Assembly (NCBI GenBank): GCA_937889545.1
Contig: CALAOT010000070.1
Span: 62,001-126,000, forward strand
From: an uncultured Opitutaceae bacterium
GTDB lineage: Bacteria > Verrucomicrobiota > Verrucomicrobiia > Opitutales > Opitutaceae
Direction of reading: 5' to 3'
DNA length: 64,000 bases
The translations under genes were made by a program, and so were the position numbers. Positions within the stretch are counted from its first letter, which is position 1, and each line of letters opens with the position of its first letter. Positions 1-9,294 of the stretch are shown here, piece by piece. Below the pieces are notes generated by a model, which was not told where the DNA came from, did no database searches, and saw nothing but the letters and a program-made list of their open reading frames with translations.

Positions 1-2
1 CT

Positions 3-1019
3 GCGGTCGTAATGGTCCTTGTGGTGCTCACTGATGGCGATCCGTTCACGGCAATTGAAACTATATTGCGCAGAGGCGCCTATCTGCTCGTGCCATTTTC
101 GATCATTGTCATCAAATATTTCCGTGATATCGGCGTCGAATATGATTGGTCGGGCACCGGCTTTTCATGGAGAGGTCTAACCACGTCTAAGAACATGCTC
201 GGACAGATGGCCATGACAAGCGCGCTGTGCTTTGTCTGGTCAATAGCTCGGAATTGGAAGAAGAAGCGGCCTTGGGCGATTTTTGATTACCTATATCTCG
301 CTATGAGCCTGTACCTTCTTAAGGGATCGGACAATGCCGTCAGCATGACCTCGCTTTCCGTATTCGGCGTGGGTTTTTTCATCTTTCTAATTTCGTTTCA
401 CTTGCGGAATAAGCCAGCCATAGCATTACGCGGCCTGACAGCTTTGTGCGTGTTCATTCTCGGCATTCTTTCCATCCTGTTTGTCCATACGTTGTCCCCC
501 TTCCCCGAGGACTCGATTCTTGGATGGGCGATTCGCGGGCTTGGCCGAGATATGACGCTAAGTGGACGCACCGAAATCTGGACGGATGTCCTCAAAGTCG
601 CCTCGCGAGATCCGCTGTTCGGCGTAGGATATGGAGGCTTCTGGATAGGCCGCACCGCCAACATCCCTTGGGACGAACATCTATCATGGGTCCTCGGCGA
701 AGGCCACAACGGCTATTTAGACGTCTATCTTCAGATCGGCTTGATCGGTGTCCTGTTGGTCCTCGCCGTGGCCTTTTTCGCGCGCCAGGGAATAATCCAA
801 TCGTTTGCCGCCGATTTCGAATATGGACGGTACCGCATGACGTTTCTGGTCGTAATCCTTTTTGTTAACTTAACCGAATCGACTTTCCTTCGTGGCGAGC
901 ATTCGCTGTGGTTTCTCTTCCTGCTGTCCGTCATCAGCGTCCGCTCCCAGAACGAGCGCAAGATGGAGGAGACTGCCGTTGATAAATCCGAAACAGCGGC
1001 TCAGGAACAAGACGCATGA
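3..1019 (+). CDS. O-antigen ligase / polymerase-like membrane protein (5' end cut by window)
   Basis: The protein joins or polymerises surface-polysaccharide units at the periplasmic face of the inner membrane, judging from its resemblance to the O-antigen ligase/Wzy superfamily. About 335 residues are visible and the frame is open to the window edge, so the N-terminal helices are missing; the ATG at 12 is probably internal. Several hydrophobic segments are present, and the large periplasmic loop carries the family-like stretch SGRTEIWTDVL followed by GVGYGGFW and EGHNGYLDVYLQIGLIG. The tail is hydrophilic and ends in an ATGA overlap with the next glycosyltransferase, which places it first in the visible operon. 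Ligase and polymerase cannot be told apart from sequence. Confidence 0.8.
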   Translation, partial: AVVMVLVVLTDGDPFTAIETILRRGAYLLVPFSIIVIKYFRDIGVEYDWSGTGFSWRGLTTSKNMLGQMAMTSALCFVWSIARNWKKKRPWAIFDYLYLAMSLYLLKGSDNAVSMTSLSVFGVGFFIFLISFHLRNKPAIALRGLTALCVFILGILSILFVHTLSPFPEDSILGWAIRGLGRDMTLSGRTEIWTDVLKVASRDPLFGVGYGGFWIGRTANIPWDEHLSWVLGEGHNGYLDVYLQIGLIGVLLVLAVAFFARQGIIQSFAADFEYGRYRMTFLVVILFVNLTESTFLRGEHSLWFLFLLSVISVRSQNERKMEETAVDKSETAAQEQDA

Positions 1020-2167
1020 ACGTTTTGATTCCGCACGGCTTTGAGGCCAACTATTCCATAGGTTTTGCGAGGGGCTTGACCTCAAACGGCATGACACTCG
1101 TCGTTCTTTCAAACGACGAAACCGAGGATCGCCTGTCGGCAGCCGGGATCCGAAATGTTAATATCGGAGGGCGCCAGTCGGAGAACCGCTCAGTTCTTGA
1201 GAAGCTCCTCAATATGCTCCGTTATTACTGGAAGTTGCTTCTTTTTGTCTTCCGCAATCGCGGGGCAACGATCCATTTCAGCGGTAACTTTCGCGACGAA
1301 TTTATACTCTTTGAAGGAGTGATCCTGAACCTCAGCTTCAGATTGCTCGCAAGCCGATATATTTACACCACGCACAATATCCTCCCCCACAACCGGGAAA
1401 GCAGCCTATTCTTCCGCTGGACGTATCGCTTCGTCTATAGTGTTCCCCACTTCATTGTCGTTCACACTCAGAAGACACGGCAAGTGCTGATTGAACGGTT
1501 TGGCGTGCCCAGCGCCAAGATTCGCGTCATGTCAATCGGACTTAATGAGGAGGTGCCCGCAACCGTTCTCGGAAGGCAGGAATCTCGCGCTAGATTCGGA
1601 TTCGACGGCACTGCCAAAGTGATCCTGTTTTTCGGACGGATCGCTGAATACAAGGGTCTGGACCACCTAATCGAGGCCTTTGACCGTCTTGAACTGCCTG
1701 AGATCCATCTTATCATTGCCGGCCCATTCCGAGGCGCCGCATACCGCAAGCGCATCCTTGCGGCGATCGCTGGCGCCCGACGCCGAGCGGACATTCTGCT
1801 GGACGCACGATTGATCCCGAATGAGGAGGTGGCGGTATTCTTCAGCGCGAGCGACGTGCTCTGCCTCCCGTATCGGAACATCTACCAGAGCGGGCCGCTT
1901 TTCCTCGCGATGCGTTTCGGAAAGCCGGTGGTGGCGACCAACGTTGGCTCGTTTTCCGAATTCGTCACCCGCGATACTGGCTTGATAACGAAAACCAATG
2001 ATGTCCCGGGCATTGCCGATGCTTTGCGAGATTTCTTCGCCTCGTCGGGCCGATTTCGCTCGGAACGTATTCTCGCAGAAGGCGAGAGATACCGTTGGGG
2101 CCGGGTCTGCCAGGTTCTCCTTCCCCTCTACGAGGCCGGCAACGGCAGCAGGTCAGCACCTCCGTAA
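1016..2167 (+). CDS. GT4-family glycosyltransferase
   Basis: A 383-residue cytoplasmic GT-B glycosyltransferase, likely adding one sugar from a nucleotide donor to the lipid-linked repeat unit. The C-terminal donor half shows the family-typical KVILFFGRIAEYKGLDHLI at about residue 200 and, later, LCLPYRNIYQSGPLFLAM followed by GKPVVATNVG. The usual first Glu of the E-x7-E motif is replaced here (YQSGPLFLAM), a variant seen in some GT4 enzymes. The start overlaps the previous stop as ATGA, so translation is probably coupled. Donor and linkage cannot be deduced. Confidence 0.87.
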   Translation: MNVLIPHGFEANYSIGFARGLTSNGMTLVVLSNDETEDRLSAAGIRNVNIGGRQSENRSVLEKLLNMLRYYWKLLLFVFRNRGATIHFSGNFRDEFILFEGVILNLSFRLLASRYIYTTHNILPHNRESSLFFRWTYRFVYSVPHFIVVHTQKTRQVLIERFGVPSAKIRVMSIGLNEEVPATVLGRQESRARFGFDGTAKVILFFGRIAEYKGLDHLIEAFDRLELPEIHLIIAGPFRGAAYRKRILAAIAGARRRADILLDARLIPNEEVAVFFSASDVLCLPYRNIYQSGPLFLAMRFGKPVVATNVGSFSEFVTRDTGLITKTNDVPGIADALRDFFASSGRFRSERILAEGERYRWGRVCQVLLPLYEAGNGSRSAPP

Positions 2168-2209
2168 CATTTCCCCACAGGCTCTGTCTGTCTTTAACCC
2201 CGCTTCCGC

Positions 2210-3319
2210 GTGAGAAAGGTCCTACTCATCTCAAACAAGGTATTTCACTACCGCGTTTCAAACTACAACTACTTTGCCCGGCGGTTCCGCGAGGAAGGGA
2301 TCGAATTCCTTGTCAGGGCGAACGACCTGCAGAATAACAACCCTTATCCAGTTGAGTTCGATTTCCAGGTGATACCTTTCGGCTTTCTCCGTTATAAGCG
2401 GGAAATCGAGCGCATTCAGCCGGATGTCGTCATATTGTTCCTGCACCTCAAGGATCTTTTTGTTTGGCCGCTGATCCACTGGCTCAAGCTCAAGCGCATT
2501 CCGGTCGTCTATTGGAACAAAGGGGTCAACCTGGAAGTCAGGGCGCCCAGATTGCGGAACCATCTATTCTACTATGTCCATTCCAGGTGCGATGCCATTC
2601 TACTGTATTCAAAGCACAACACTGCCGACATCCAACCAAAGAACCACTCAAAGGTGTTCATTGCCAATAACACTATAAACCTTGAAGCGCTTCCTCGGGT
2701 GTCGGAGTCAAAGGAGGAGATAAAACGCGAGTTCGGCATCCCGTTTCAGAAGGTAGTCCTTTTCGTGGGACGGATGCGGGATGTGAAGAAGGTCGAGCAC
2801 CTGGTAGAGGCATTCAACTCGATCGACGAACCGGGAGTAGGATGCGTGATCGTCGGCGATTCGATGAATTACGATCTTCCCTCGATGATGAGAAGGAAAA
2901 ACATCATGTATCTCGGCGAGATCTTCGATCCCAAGAACGAGAGGATGAGTAGGCTCTTTAAGGCCTCTGACGTCTTCTGCATCCCCGGTGACGTCGGGCT
3001 CGGCCTGAACGAGGCATTTCATTGGGGTCTGCCGGTAGTGACCGAGGACGGGCTGCAGCCTCCTGAAATACATTATCTCACCCAGGGGCGCAACGGATTT
3101 GTCGTGCCCGAGAATGATATCGGTGCGCTGAGGGAAAAGCTGTTGCTGCTGCTCAGGGACGACGCCTTGCGCGCCGAGTTTTCGCGGGCGGCCCGGGAGG
3201 ACATCGCGCGCGATGCATCAATCGAGAACATGTTCAGCGGTTTTAGCAGCTGCGTGCGGGCGATGATGGCCGTGTCGGCGGCTCAGTCACTGGGAGGGAA
3301 GCCGGCTACGACACCATGA
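2210..3319 (+). CDS. GT4-family glycosyltransferase
   Basis: A 369-residue glycosyltransferase starting at GTG 2210, 42 bases after the previous gene. The N-terminal half begins with VLLISNKVFHYRVSNYNYF, the form seen in GT4 enzymes of polysaccharide loci. The donor-binding half contains KVVLFVGRMRDVKKVEHLV and CIPGDVGLGLNEAFHWGLPV, with the conserved Glu in LNEAF. It probably acts at the inner face of the membrane in repeat-unit assembly with its neighbour. Its stop overlaps the next ATG (ATGA at 3316-3319). The sugar specificity is unknown. Confidence 0.86.
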   Translation: MRKVLLISNKVFHYRVSNYNYFARRFREEGIEFLVRANDLQNNNPYPVEFDFQVIPFGFLRYKREIERIQPDVVILFLHLKDLFVWPLIHWLKLKRIPVVYWNKGVNLEVRAPRLRNHLFYYVHSRCDAILLYSKHNTADIQPKNHSKVFIANNTINLEALPRVSESKEEIKREFGIPFQKVVLFVGRMRDVKKVEHLVEAFNSIDEPGVGCVIVGDSMNYDLPSMMRRKNIMYLGEIFDPKNERMSRLFKASDVFCIPGDVGLGLNEAFHWGLPVVTEDGLQPPEIHYLTQGRNGFVVPENDIGALREKLLLLLRDDALRAEFSRAAREDIARDASIENMFSGFSSCVRAMMAVSAAQSLGGKPATTP

Positions 3320-4539
3320 ACGAGCCCCTTCTTCTGGGAATCCGTGAATCCCTGGACCGATTCATACCGTGGCTGGAGCGATTCGGCGAGACATCACAGG
3401 ACCAGCAGGATTTCTACGCTGGAAAAGTGGGAAGCATGGCGAAGGCGCTCTACTACCGTAAGAAATGGCTGGGCACGATTGCGGTGATGCCGATGGTTTT
3501 CTGCGAGGCCATGGTGCCTTCGGCCCGACGAATCTTCCATCCGCCAATGCGGCTGCCGATCGCCGACGCCCATTACGCGATGGGATTCGCTCTGATGTTC
3601 AGGGCCACCGGGAAGGAGGAGTATCTCGAAAAGGCCGTCCATTTCCTCGAGGTCTTAAAGCAGACGCGTTGTCCGGGCTACCGATTCGCGTGCTGGGGTT
3701 ATCCCTTCGACTGGCAGACCCGCAATGGAATCATCAAGGCCGGCACGCCGCTTGTGACCACAGTGCCCTATTGTTATGAGGCCTTCGAGTATGTTTACCG
3801 CATCGACAGGAAGGACGAATGGCGCGAAATGCTGCGCTCGATCGCCGAGCACACTCTTCTCGATTATCAGGACGTCCAAAACGGACCCGACGCCGCAACC
3901 TGCACCTACACGCCTTTCGGGGGCCCAGGCGTCGTCAATGCGAGCGCTTACAGATCCTTTCTTCTTACGAGCGCGGCCCTCGAGTTCGGTGACGACCGGT
4001 ATTCGCGGGCGGCTGCGCAAAACCTGAATTTTGTCCTCCAAAGCCAGAAGCCAGACGGCTCCTGGCCCTATTCCGTTGACGGCGCCCGGGGGTTTGTGGA
4101 TCACTTCCATACGTGTTTCGTGATGAAGGGACTCGCGAAGATCGATAAGATGGCCAAGCACGAGGGCTGTCGGCGCGCGCTGCAGAAGGGTGTGGAATAC
4201 TACCTGCTTAACCTTTTCGATGACCACGGACTCCCAAAGCCGTTTTCCAGGGCACCGCGCATGACGGTGTACAAGCGTGAGCTTTACGACTACGCTGAAT
4301 GTTTGAATTTGGGCATGCTGCTGCGCGAGAGATTCCCTCGCCTCGAGCAGACGATCGAGCGCGTTGCCGTGGACCTTCTGGAGCATTGGACGAAGCGCGA
4401 CGGGTCGTTCCGCAGCCGAAAACTCTTCCTGGGCTATGACAACGTTCCTATGCATCGGTGGGGGCAATCGGAGGTTTTCCGCAGCCTGAGCCTCATCTTG
4501 GCCAACGGCGCAGGATTTGAGGTTTTCACCGCGAAGTAA
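3316..4539 (+). CDS. Alpha/alpha-barrel polysaccharide biosynthesis protein, VpsJ-like
   Basis: The 407-residue protein has repeated helical hairpins with short motifs such as DGSWPYSVDG and DHFHTCFVMKGLAK, which suggest an (alpha/alpha)6 toroid of the kind shared by glycoside hydrolases, epimerases and terpenoid cyclases. Proteins of this type in polysaccharide clusters are usually annotated VpsJ-like, and their exact role is not established. There is no signal peptide, so it is probably cytoplasmic. It sits in ATGA overlap with the GT4 gene before it and 8 bases before asnB, so it belongs to the same operon. The fold assignment is by eye; the catalytic function is not assigned. Confidence 0.65.
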   Translation: MNEPLLLGIRESLDRFIPWLERFGETSQDQQDFYAGKVGSMAKALYYRKKWLGTIAVMPMVFCEAMVPSARRIFHPPMRLPIADAHYAMGFALMFRATGKEEYLEKAVHFLEVLKQTRCPGYRFACWGYPFDWQTRNGIIKAGTPLVTTVPYCYEAFEYVYRIDRKDEWREMLRSIAEHTLLDYQDVQNGPDAATCTYTPFGGPGVVNASAYRSFLLTSAALEFGDDRYSRAAAQNLNFVLQSQKPDGSWPYSVDGARGFVDHFHTCFVMKGLAKIDKMAKHEGCRRALQKGVEYYLLNLFDDHGLPKPFSRAPRMTVYKRELYDYAECLNLGMLLRERFPRLEQTIERVAVDLLEHWTKRDGSFRSRKLFLGYDNVPMHRWGQSEVFRSLSLILANGAGFEVFTAK

Positions 4540-4547
4540 CCGTCGCC

Positions 4548-6446
4548 ATGTGCGGAATCTGCGGGATATTCAACTACCGGGATGACCAGCCCGTTGAGCC
4601 CGATGTCGTCGCCCGGATGACCCAGACGATGGTGCACCGCGGCCCGGACGACGAGGGAACCCATTTCGCGGGCTCGCTCGGGCTCGGTTTTCGGCGCCTG
4701 TCCATTATCGATCTGAGCCCCGCCGGGCACCAGCCAATGTCCGATCCCGAGCGGAGGACCTGGGTTGTTTTCAACGGTGAGATCTACAACTTCCGCGAGC
4801 TGAGGAGGGAATTGGAGGCCCACGGCCGCGAATTCAGGACGCAGTGCGACACCGAGGTCATTGTCCAGGGCTACAATCAATGGGGCGACGGGGTGCTGAA
4901 CCGGCTGAACGGCATGTTCGGGCTGGCCATCTGGGATGAACCCCAGAGACGGCTCCTCGTAGCCCGCGATGCAATGGGAATTAAGCCGGTGTATTACGCC
5001 CTCCGGGATGGTTCCTTGTTCTTCGGGTCGGAAATCAGGCCGGTCCTAGCGGGGCTGGGTGAACGTCGGCATGTTAATCCATTGGCCCTAAGCATGTTCC
5101 TGCGCTATCGCTACACGCCTTCCCCGCTCACCCTCTTTTCCGGCGTCATGAAGCTGGCTGCCGGTGAGAAACTGACCATAATAAACGGGGACGTTAAGAC
5201 CGCCCGCTGGTACCAGTTCGTTCCAGAGCCGTTCTCGCGAACGCCCAGTTCCGACGAGGCAAGAGAAACTCTGCTCGAACTCTACAAGGGTGCGGTGAAA
5301 CGTCATTTAATAAGCGATGTCCCGGTTGGCCTGCTGCTCAGCGGAGGGATGGATTCGGGCCTTCTTCTCGGCATGATGAACCTCTGTGGATCGTCGTGGC
5401 CCACCTTCACTGTCGGCTATGGCAGCAAGTTTAAGGATGACGAGCTCGACGACGCTGCCGAGACCGCCCGCCACTACTCGGCGCGCAACGCTGCGGTGCG
5501 GCTTGATCGGCAGGCCTTCGAAACCGCGCTTCCCAGGATAGTGGATGTACTGGAAGAACCCGTCGCGTCGTCCTCCATCGTGCCGATGTATTTCGTCTGC
5601 CAGCGCGCGCGGCAGGATGTAAAGGTGGCCCTGATCGGGCAGGGTCCGGACGAACTCTTCGGGGGCTACACTCGCCATCTCGGCGTCCGTTATGGATCCC
5701 ATTGGAGGCGCCTGCCCCGATGGCTACGCTCCCCCTTGGCCACAATGGTGAACGCGCTGCCGCGACAGGAGGCCCTGAAAAGGGCGATGTACTCATTGGG
5801 CACGAAGGACCGGCTCAGGCGTTATCAGCAGATCTTTTCGATCCAGCCGCCCGAGATAATCGATAGCCTCTTCCGTCCCGACCTGCTTCCGCCTGATGCT
5901 GACAGCAAGCTGCTGGAGTGCTGGGCGGAACTTGCGCCAATCATTGAGAAGCAGGACGAGCTGAATGGTTTCCATCTCCTGGAACTGCGTTCGTCGCTGC
6001 CGGACGAACTTCTCATGTATGGGGATAAACTTTCGATGGCTCACAGCCTTGAAGCACGCGTTCCCTATCTCGACCGCGAGGTCGTCGAATATGTTCAGCG
6101 CCTGGGCGCCCGCTTTAAAGTCAGGAATGGCTCGAGGAAGTGGCTGCATCGCCAGGTTTGCCGGCAGTTCCTGCCTAGGGAGATAGTCCAGCGAAAGAAG
6201 CGGGGGTTTGCCGTCAATGTCGTCGACGACTGGTTCCACGAGGCGCTTCGGGGAAAGATAAAGGGCTACCTGCTCGACGACCAATCCCTAATGTATGAGT
6301 TCCTGCGCCCCGATGTGGTTCACCGCCTCCTCGGCGAGCACGTCTCGAGGCGGCAAGACAATCACAAGATCCTATTCAGCATGGTGGTCTTCGAGCAGTG
6401 GCTAAGGTCGGGGGAGGCGCCCGTTTCCGCCGGCCAGCCCAGATGA
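4548..6446 (+). CDS. asnB: Asparagine synthase (glutamine-hydrolysing), EPS-cluster amidotransferase
   Basis: A class II glutamine amidotransferase fused to an AsnB synthetase domain, 632 residues. The N-terminus MCGICGIFNY supplies the Cys2 nucleophile after Met removal. HRGPDDEG and VVFNGEIYNFRELR complete the glutaminase site. The ATP-pyrophosphatase loop LSGGMDSG lies near residue 265, and the acceptor site has GPDELFGGY. Paralogs of this enzyme are a regular part of exosortase-associated polysaccharide loci, where they are thought to amidate a sugar or an unknown acceptor rather than serve general asparagine supply. Its stop overlaps ATG 6443 of the next gene. Confidence 0.92.
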   Translation: MCGICGIFNYRDDQPVEPDVVARMTQTMVHRGPDDEGTHFAGSLGLGFRRLSIIDLSPAGHQPMSDPERRTWVVFNGEIYNFRELRRELEAHGREFRTQCDTEVIVQGYNQWGDGVLNRLNGMFGLAIWDEPQRRLLVARDAMGIKPVYYALRDGSLFFGSEIRPVLAGLGERRHVNPLALSMFLRYRYTPSPLTLFSGVMKLAAGEKLTIINGDVKTARWYQFVPEPFSRTPSSDEARETLLELYKGAVKRHLISDVPVGLLLSGGMDSGLLLGMMNLCGSSWPTFTVGYGSKFKDDELDDAAETARHYSARNAAVRLDRQAFETALPRIVDVLEEPVASSSIVPMYFVCQRARQDVKVALIGQGPDELFGGYTRHLGVRYGSHWRRLPRWLRSPLATMVNALPRQEALKRAMYSLGTKDRLRRYQQIFSIQPPEIIDSLFRPDLLPPDADSKLLECWAELAPIIEKQDELNGFHLLELRSSLPDELLMYGDKLSMAHSLEARVPYLDREVVEYVQRLGARFKVRNGSRKWLHRQVCRQFLPREIVQRKKRGFAVNVVDDWFHEALRGKIKGYLLDDQSLMYEFLRPDVVHRLLGEHVSRRQDNHKILFSMVVFEQWLRSGEAPVSAGQPR

Positions 6447-8656
6447 GTCCTTCCTTGCCGTCACGGGCCCGTCGATGTCGGAATGAGGCTCCGTCCTTGA
6501 GCATTCGAGATTCACGGTCAGTTGGCCAATCGGAATGCTTCCGAATGGCAGTCCTTCTCTGGACGACCGGCCTTTTCTCGATGATCGTCGCAGTTCCTCC
6601 AAGCATGCATGCCTCGGTCATTCCGGAGGATCGCTTGCCTCCAGGAGGCATGTTCCACGCCGGTATTTCCGGCGGCATTCCTGCGAACTACACGGAATTC
6701 TGCGATGTCACCGACCGTATTCCCGGATCGGTAATACGGGCTCGTGGTGACGGGGTGAACGATGATTCCGACGCGATCAACGCGGCGCTCGCCCTTTGCC
6801 CGGCGGGCCATTTCGTCTTTGTGCCCGCGGGCACCTACCGGATTTCCCACACGATCCATTTCCCTCCCCGCGCGGTGGTTCTTCGCGGCGCGGGATCACA
6901 AAACGACGCGGCGCACACCAACCTCCTCTGTTATGGGACGGGAACGGCCGTCTCCATTAACGGCAAGTTCCAGTTCGGCGGCCGGCTAAGGAACGTTAGG
7001 GAAGGTTTTTCCGTTGGCTCAAAGGTCCTGACGTTCTCAAGCCGCTTGGAGACTTCCTCTCTGTCCGCAGGGGACATCCTGGTTGTCGCCGAGGATTGCG
7101 ATCCCCGACTCGGGATTACGATGGGAGGAAGGCTCGAGTCCTTGGCCGGGCGACTGCCAGCGGCTCGTTTTCAATGGACCGCTTCACGTTCGTCCCAAGG
7201 CGCCTACTATGTCAGCGCGGCGGGCGGTGGAGACCCCCATATTGCAGAAGCCAAGGTCAGGCAGGTCTTCTACTCACCGAATCCGGGCGTCGAGGCCATC
7301 CTTGCCCGAGCGCACAATTCGTTGCTCGCGCCGAGCGAATGGACCTACGGGAACCAAGACTCACTGGCCTTTAATACACTATATGTCAGGCTTCCAGGAG
7401 ACCTCAATCCGGCCTCGCTGCCGCCCGTCGGAACCGATGGCGTGCCTGAAGGAGGGGTGTGGTACAACGCCGGCATCGCCTGGGGCGGCACCTATCTCTC
7501 GGATAAGGGCCCCTACGCCCATCACGGCCAGGGTTTTAAGGTGGTGTCAAAGAACGGCGCAACCGTGACGCTTGACCGGCCGTTTTATTGGTCGTTCATC
7601 GGGAAAGGGATCACTGCGAATCGGTATACTCCGGGAGGAACGGGGATGGGCCTCGAGGACCTTTGCATCCAGGTCATGCAGGCTAAGCCGTCAAACGACG
7701 CTGTCGTTGTCCAGAATACGACGGATTCCTGGGTCAAGAACGTGGAAGTCAAGAACGCGTCGAAGAACTTTATCGTCGCTACTGATACTATAGATTGCGA
7801 ATTCCGCCACAACTACGTGCACGAGCCGTGGGATTCGCAAGGGGGCAGCGGCTATGGGATCCGGATGCTGGGATGGAACTTCAATAACTTGGTCGAGGAC
7901 AATATCGCATACAGTTGCCGTCATTCCTACGTGGTGGACGGAATTAACACCGGCCACATCTTCGGATACAATTTTAGTCTCGATCCAAACGACAATACAA
8001 ACGGCAGGTTACCAGCCGTCGGCAACGACGGCTACCTCTATCAGGATTTCCTCACCCACGGATCGAATCCACGTTTCTGCCTCTACGAGGGCAACGTTGG
8101 CGCGAGAGCTTATTGCGATTTCGTGCATGGCAGCGCGAACAACTTGGTCTTCTTTCGCAATCATTTCCGGTTACACGAAGGCCACATTCTCATGTATGTC
8201 TTCTACAAAGGCTCTGAAACGGTCGATTTTGACCGGTGGAACGATTACATGACAGTAGTCGGAAATATCCTCGGCTATCCCGCGATGCAAGCCGACCAGA
8301 AGGCGAAAGACGGCCGCCCGATGGAGTATGAGGGTTCCTATCGTGCGATTTACCGCCTGGGTTACAACGCCGACGACAACGCGAGGGTCGTCAGCGATAC
8401 AACGCCGAAGGCGACCCTCCTTCGTCACGGAAACTTCGATTACGTGAACAATGCCGTGGTCTGGGACCCGGCGATCCCCGACCACCACCTACCCGACAGC
8501 TACTACCTGATTGGCAAGCCGGCGTGGTTCGGCAATCTGCGTTGGCCTGCAATCGACCCGACCAACGCTCCGACCTCCGAAGAGGTGTCATTGTTGCCGA
8601 TCATCCCGGCGATGGAACGGTTTCTAAACGCTCCGCACTCGTCCCCGACCCAGTAA
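6443..8656 (+). CDS. Secreted right-handed beta-helix protein (pectate-lyase-3-like)
   Basis: Predicted to fold as a parallel beta-helix that binds or cleaves polysaccharide outside the cell. After a hydrophobic segment (near MAVLLWTTGLFSMIVAV) the mature part begins RLPPGGMFHAGISGGIP and carries DGVNDDSDAINAAL, the hallmark start of pectate-lyase-3 and tailspike-type helices. ATG 6443 is chosen because it forms an ATGA overlap with asnB, as at two earlier junctions. ATG 6545 would give a shorter N-region before the hydrophobic stretch and is a real alternative. It is a full-length paralog of the N-terminal part of the 14107-17856 protein but lacks that protein's Ig-like and C-terminal domains. 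Lyase, hydrolase or structural role is undecided. Confidence 0.8.
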   Translation: MSPSLPSRARRCRNEAPSLSIRDSRSVGQSECFRMAVLLWTTGLFSMIVAVPPSMHASVIPEDRLPPGGMFHAGISGGIPANYTEFCDVTDRIPGSVIRARGDGVNDDSDAINAALALCPAGHFVFVPAGTYRISHTIHFPPRAVVLRGAGSQNDAAHTNLLCYGTGTAVSINGKFQFGGRLRNVREGFSVGSKVLTFSSRLETSSLSAGDILVVAEDCDPRLGITMGGRLESLAGRLPAARFQWTASRSSQGAYYVSAAGGGDPHIAEAKVRQVFYSPNPGVEAILARAHNSLLAPSEWTYGNQDSLAFNTLYVRLPGDLNPASLPPVGTDGVPEGGVWYNAGIAWGGTYLSDKGPYAHHGQGFKVVSKNGATVTLDRPFYWSFIGKGITANRYTPGGTGMGLEDLCIQVMQAKPSNDAVVVQNTTDSWVKNVEVKNASKNFIVATDTIDCEFRHNYVHEPWDSQGGSGYGIRMLGWNFNNLVEDNIAYSCRHSYVVDGINTGHIFGYNFSLDPNDNTNGRLPAVGNDGYLYQDFLTHGSNPRFCLYEGNVGARAYCDFVHGSANNLVFFRNHFRLHEGHILMYVFYKGSETVDFDRWNDYMTVVGNILGYPAMQADQKAKDGRPMEYEGSYRAIYRLGYNADDNARVVSDTTPKATLLRHGNFDYVNNAVVWDPAIPDHHLPDSYYLIGKPAWFGNLRWPAIDPTNAPTSEEVSLLPIIPAMERFLNAPHSSPTQ

Positions 8657-9294
8657 TACGCCTTTGACGCCAATCTCCAAGGCCAGCTCCGTAGGGCTCC
8701 AGACTTGATTAAACGACCATGCCTTGGATCACTTTCGTCAGAGCCGCACGCTGAACGCTGTACGGCGACTGCTAGACGTCGAAGTCAGAACGCCGAGAAT
8801 GCAGGAGTTCTGGCCGTCTGTTTCGCTTGGGTTACAAAGATAGTTACGAACCGAGGCACCTCTTCGATTCCTCCTTCATGGCAACCGGCAGATTCACGAG
8901 CTACATGGAGTACCGTTTCTCCCCCAATCCAAGCAAAACGACGCTTCCGTCCTTGGCCAACGGGTTCCCGTCGCCAAGAGTTCTTTGAGCCGATCGGTTG
9001 AAGCATCGAGAATCTGCCTAAACTGCCATCCGCAGATGAATTCCATCTCGCCTTCCATGAGCTCCATGATCGAGATCACCTTGCAAATAGAAGTGGCCGA
9101 CGTGATTCCCTCCCGACTTCATGACCTTCAATCCATCCTCGCTCACGTCCTCAGCGAGGATTTACCAACTCCACTGACCTGCCCTCCGAATCTGTAATGT
9201 CAAAATGGGTGTCCCGGGAAGTTCATATCGTCCGCCAAACCAAGTCAACATCGCATGACCGGACCGTCCCGCAGCGGCCACACTCCTGCAAAAT
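8657..9294 (+). other. Non-coding stretch with weak coding remnants
   Basis: No intact gene is seen. In the frame starting at 8821, about 55 codons read like part of a real protein (for example RLGYKDSYEPRHLFDSSFMA and FTSYMEYRF) before a stop at 8986-8988. The alternating aromatic pattern would suit an outer-membrane strand, but I cannot assign a family. The region separates the forward operon from convergent reverse-strand genes. Confidence 0.3.
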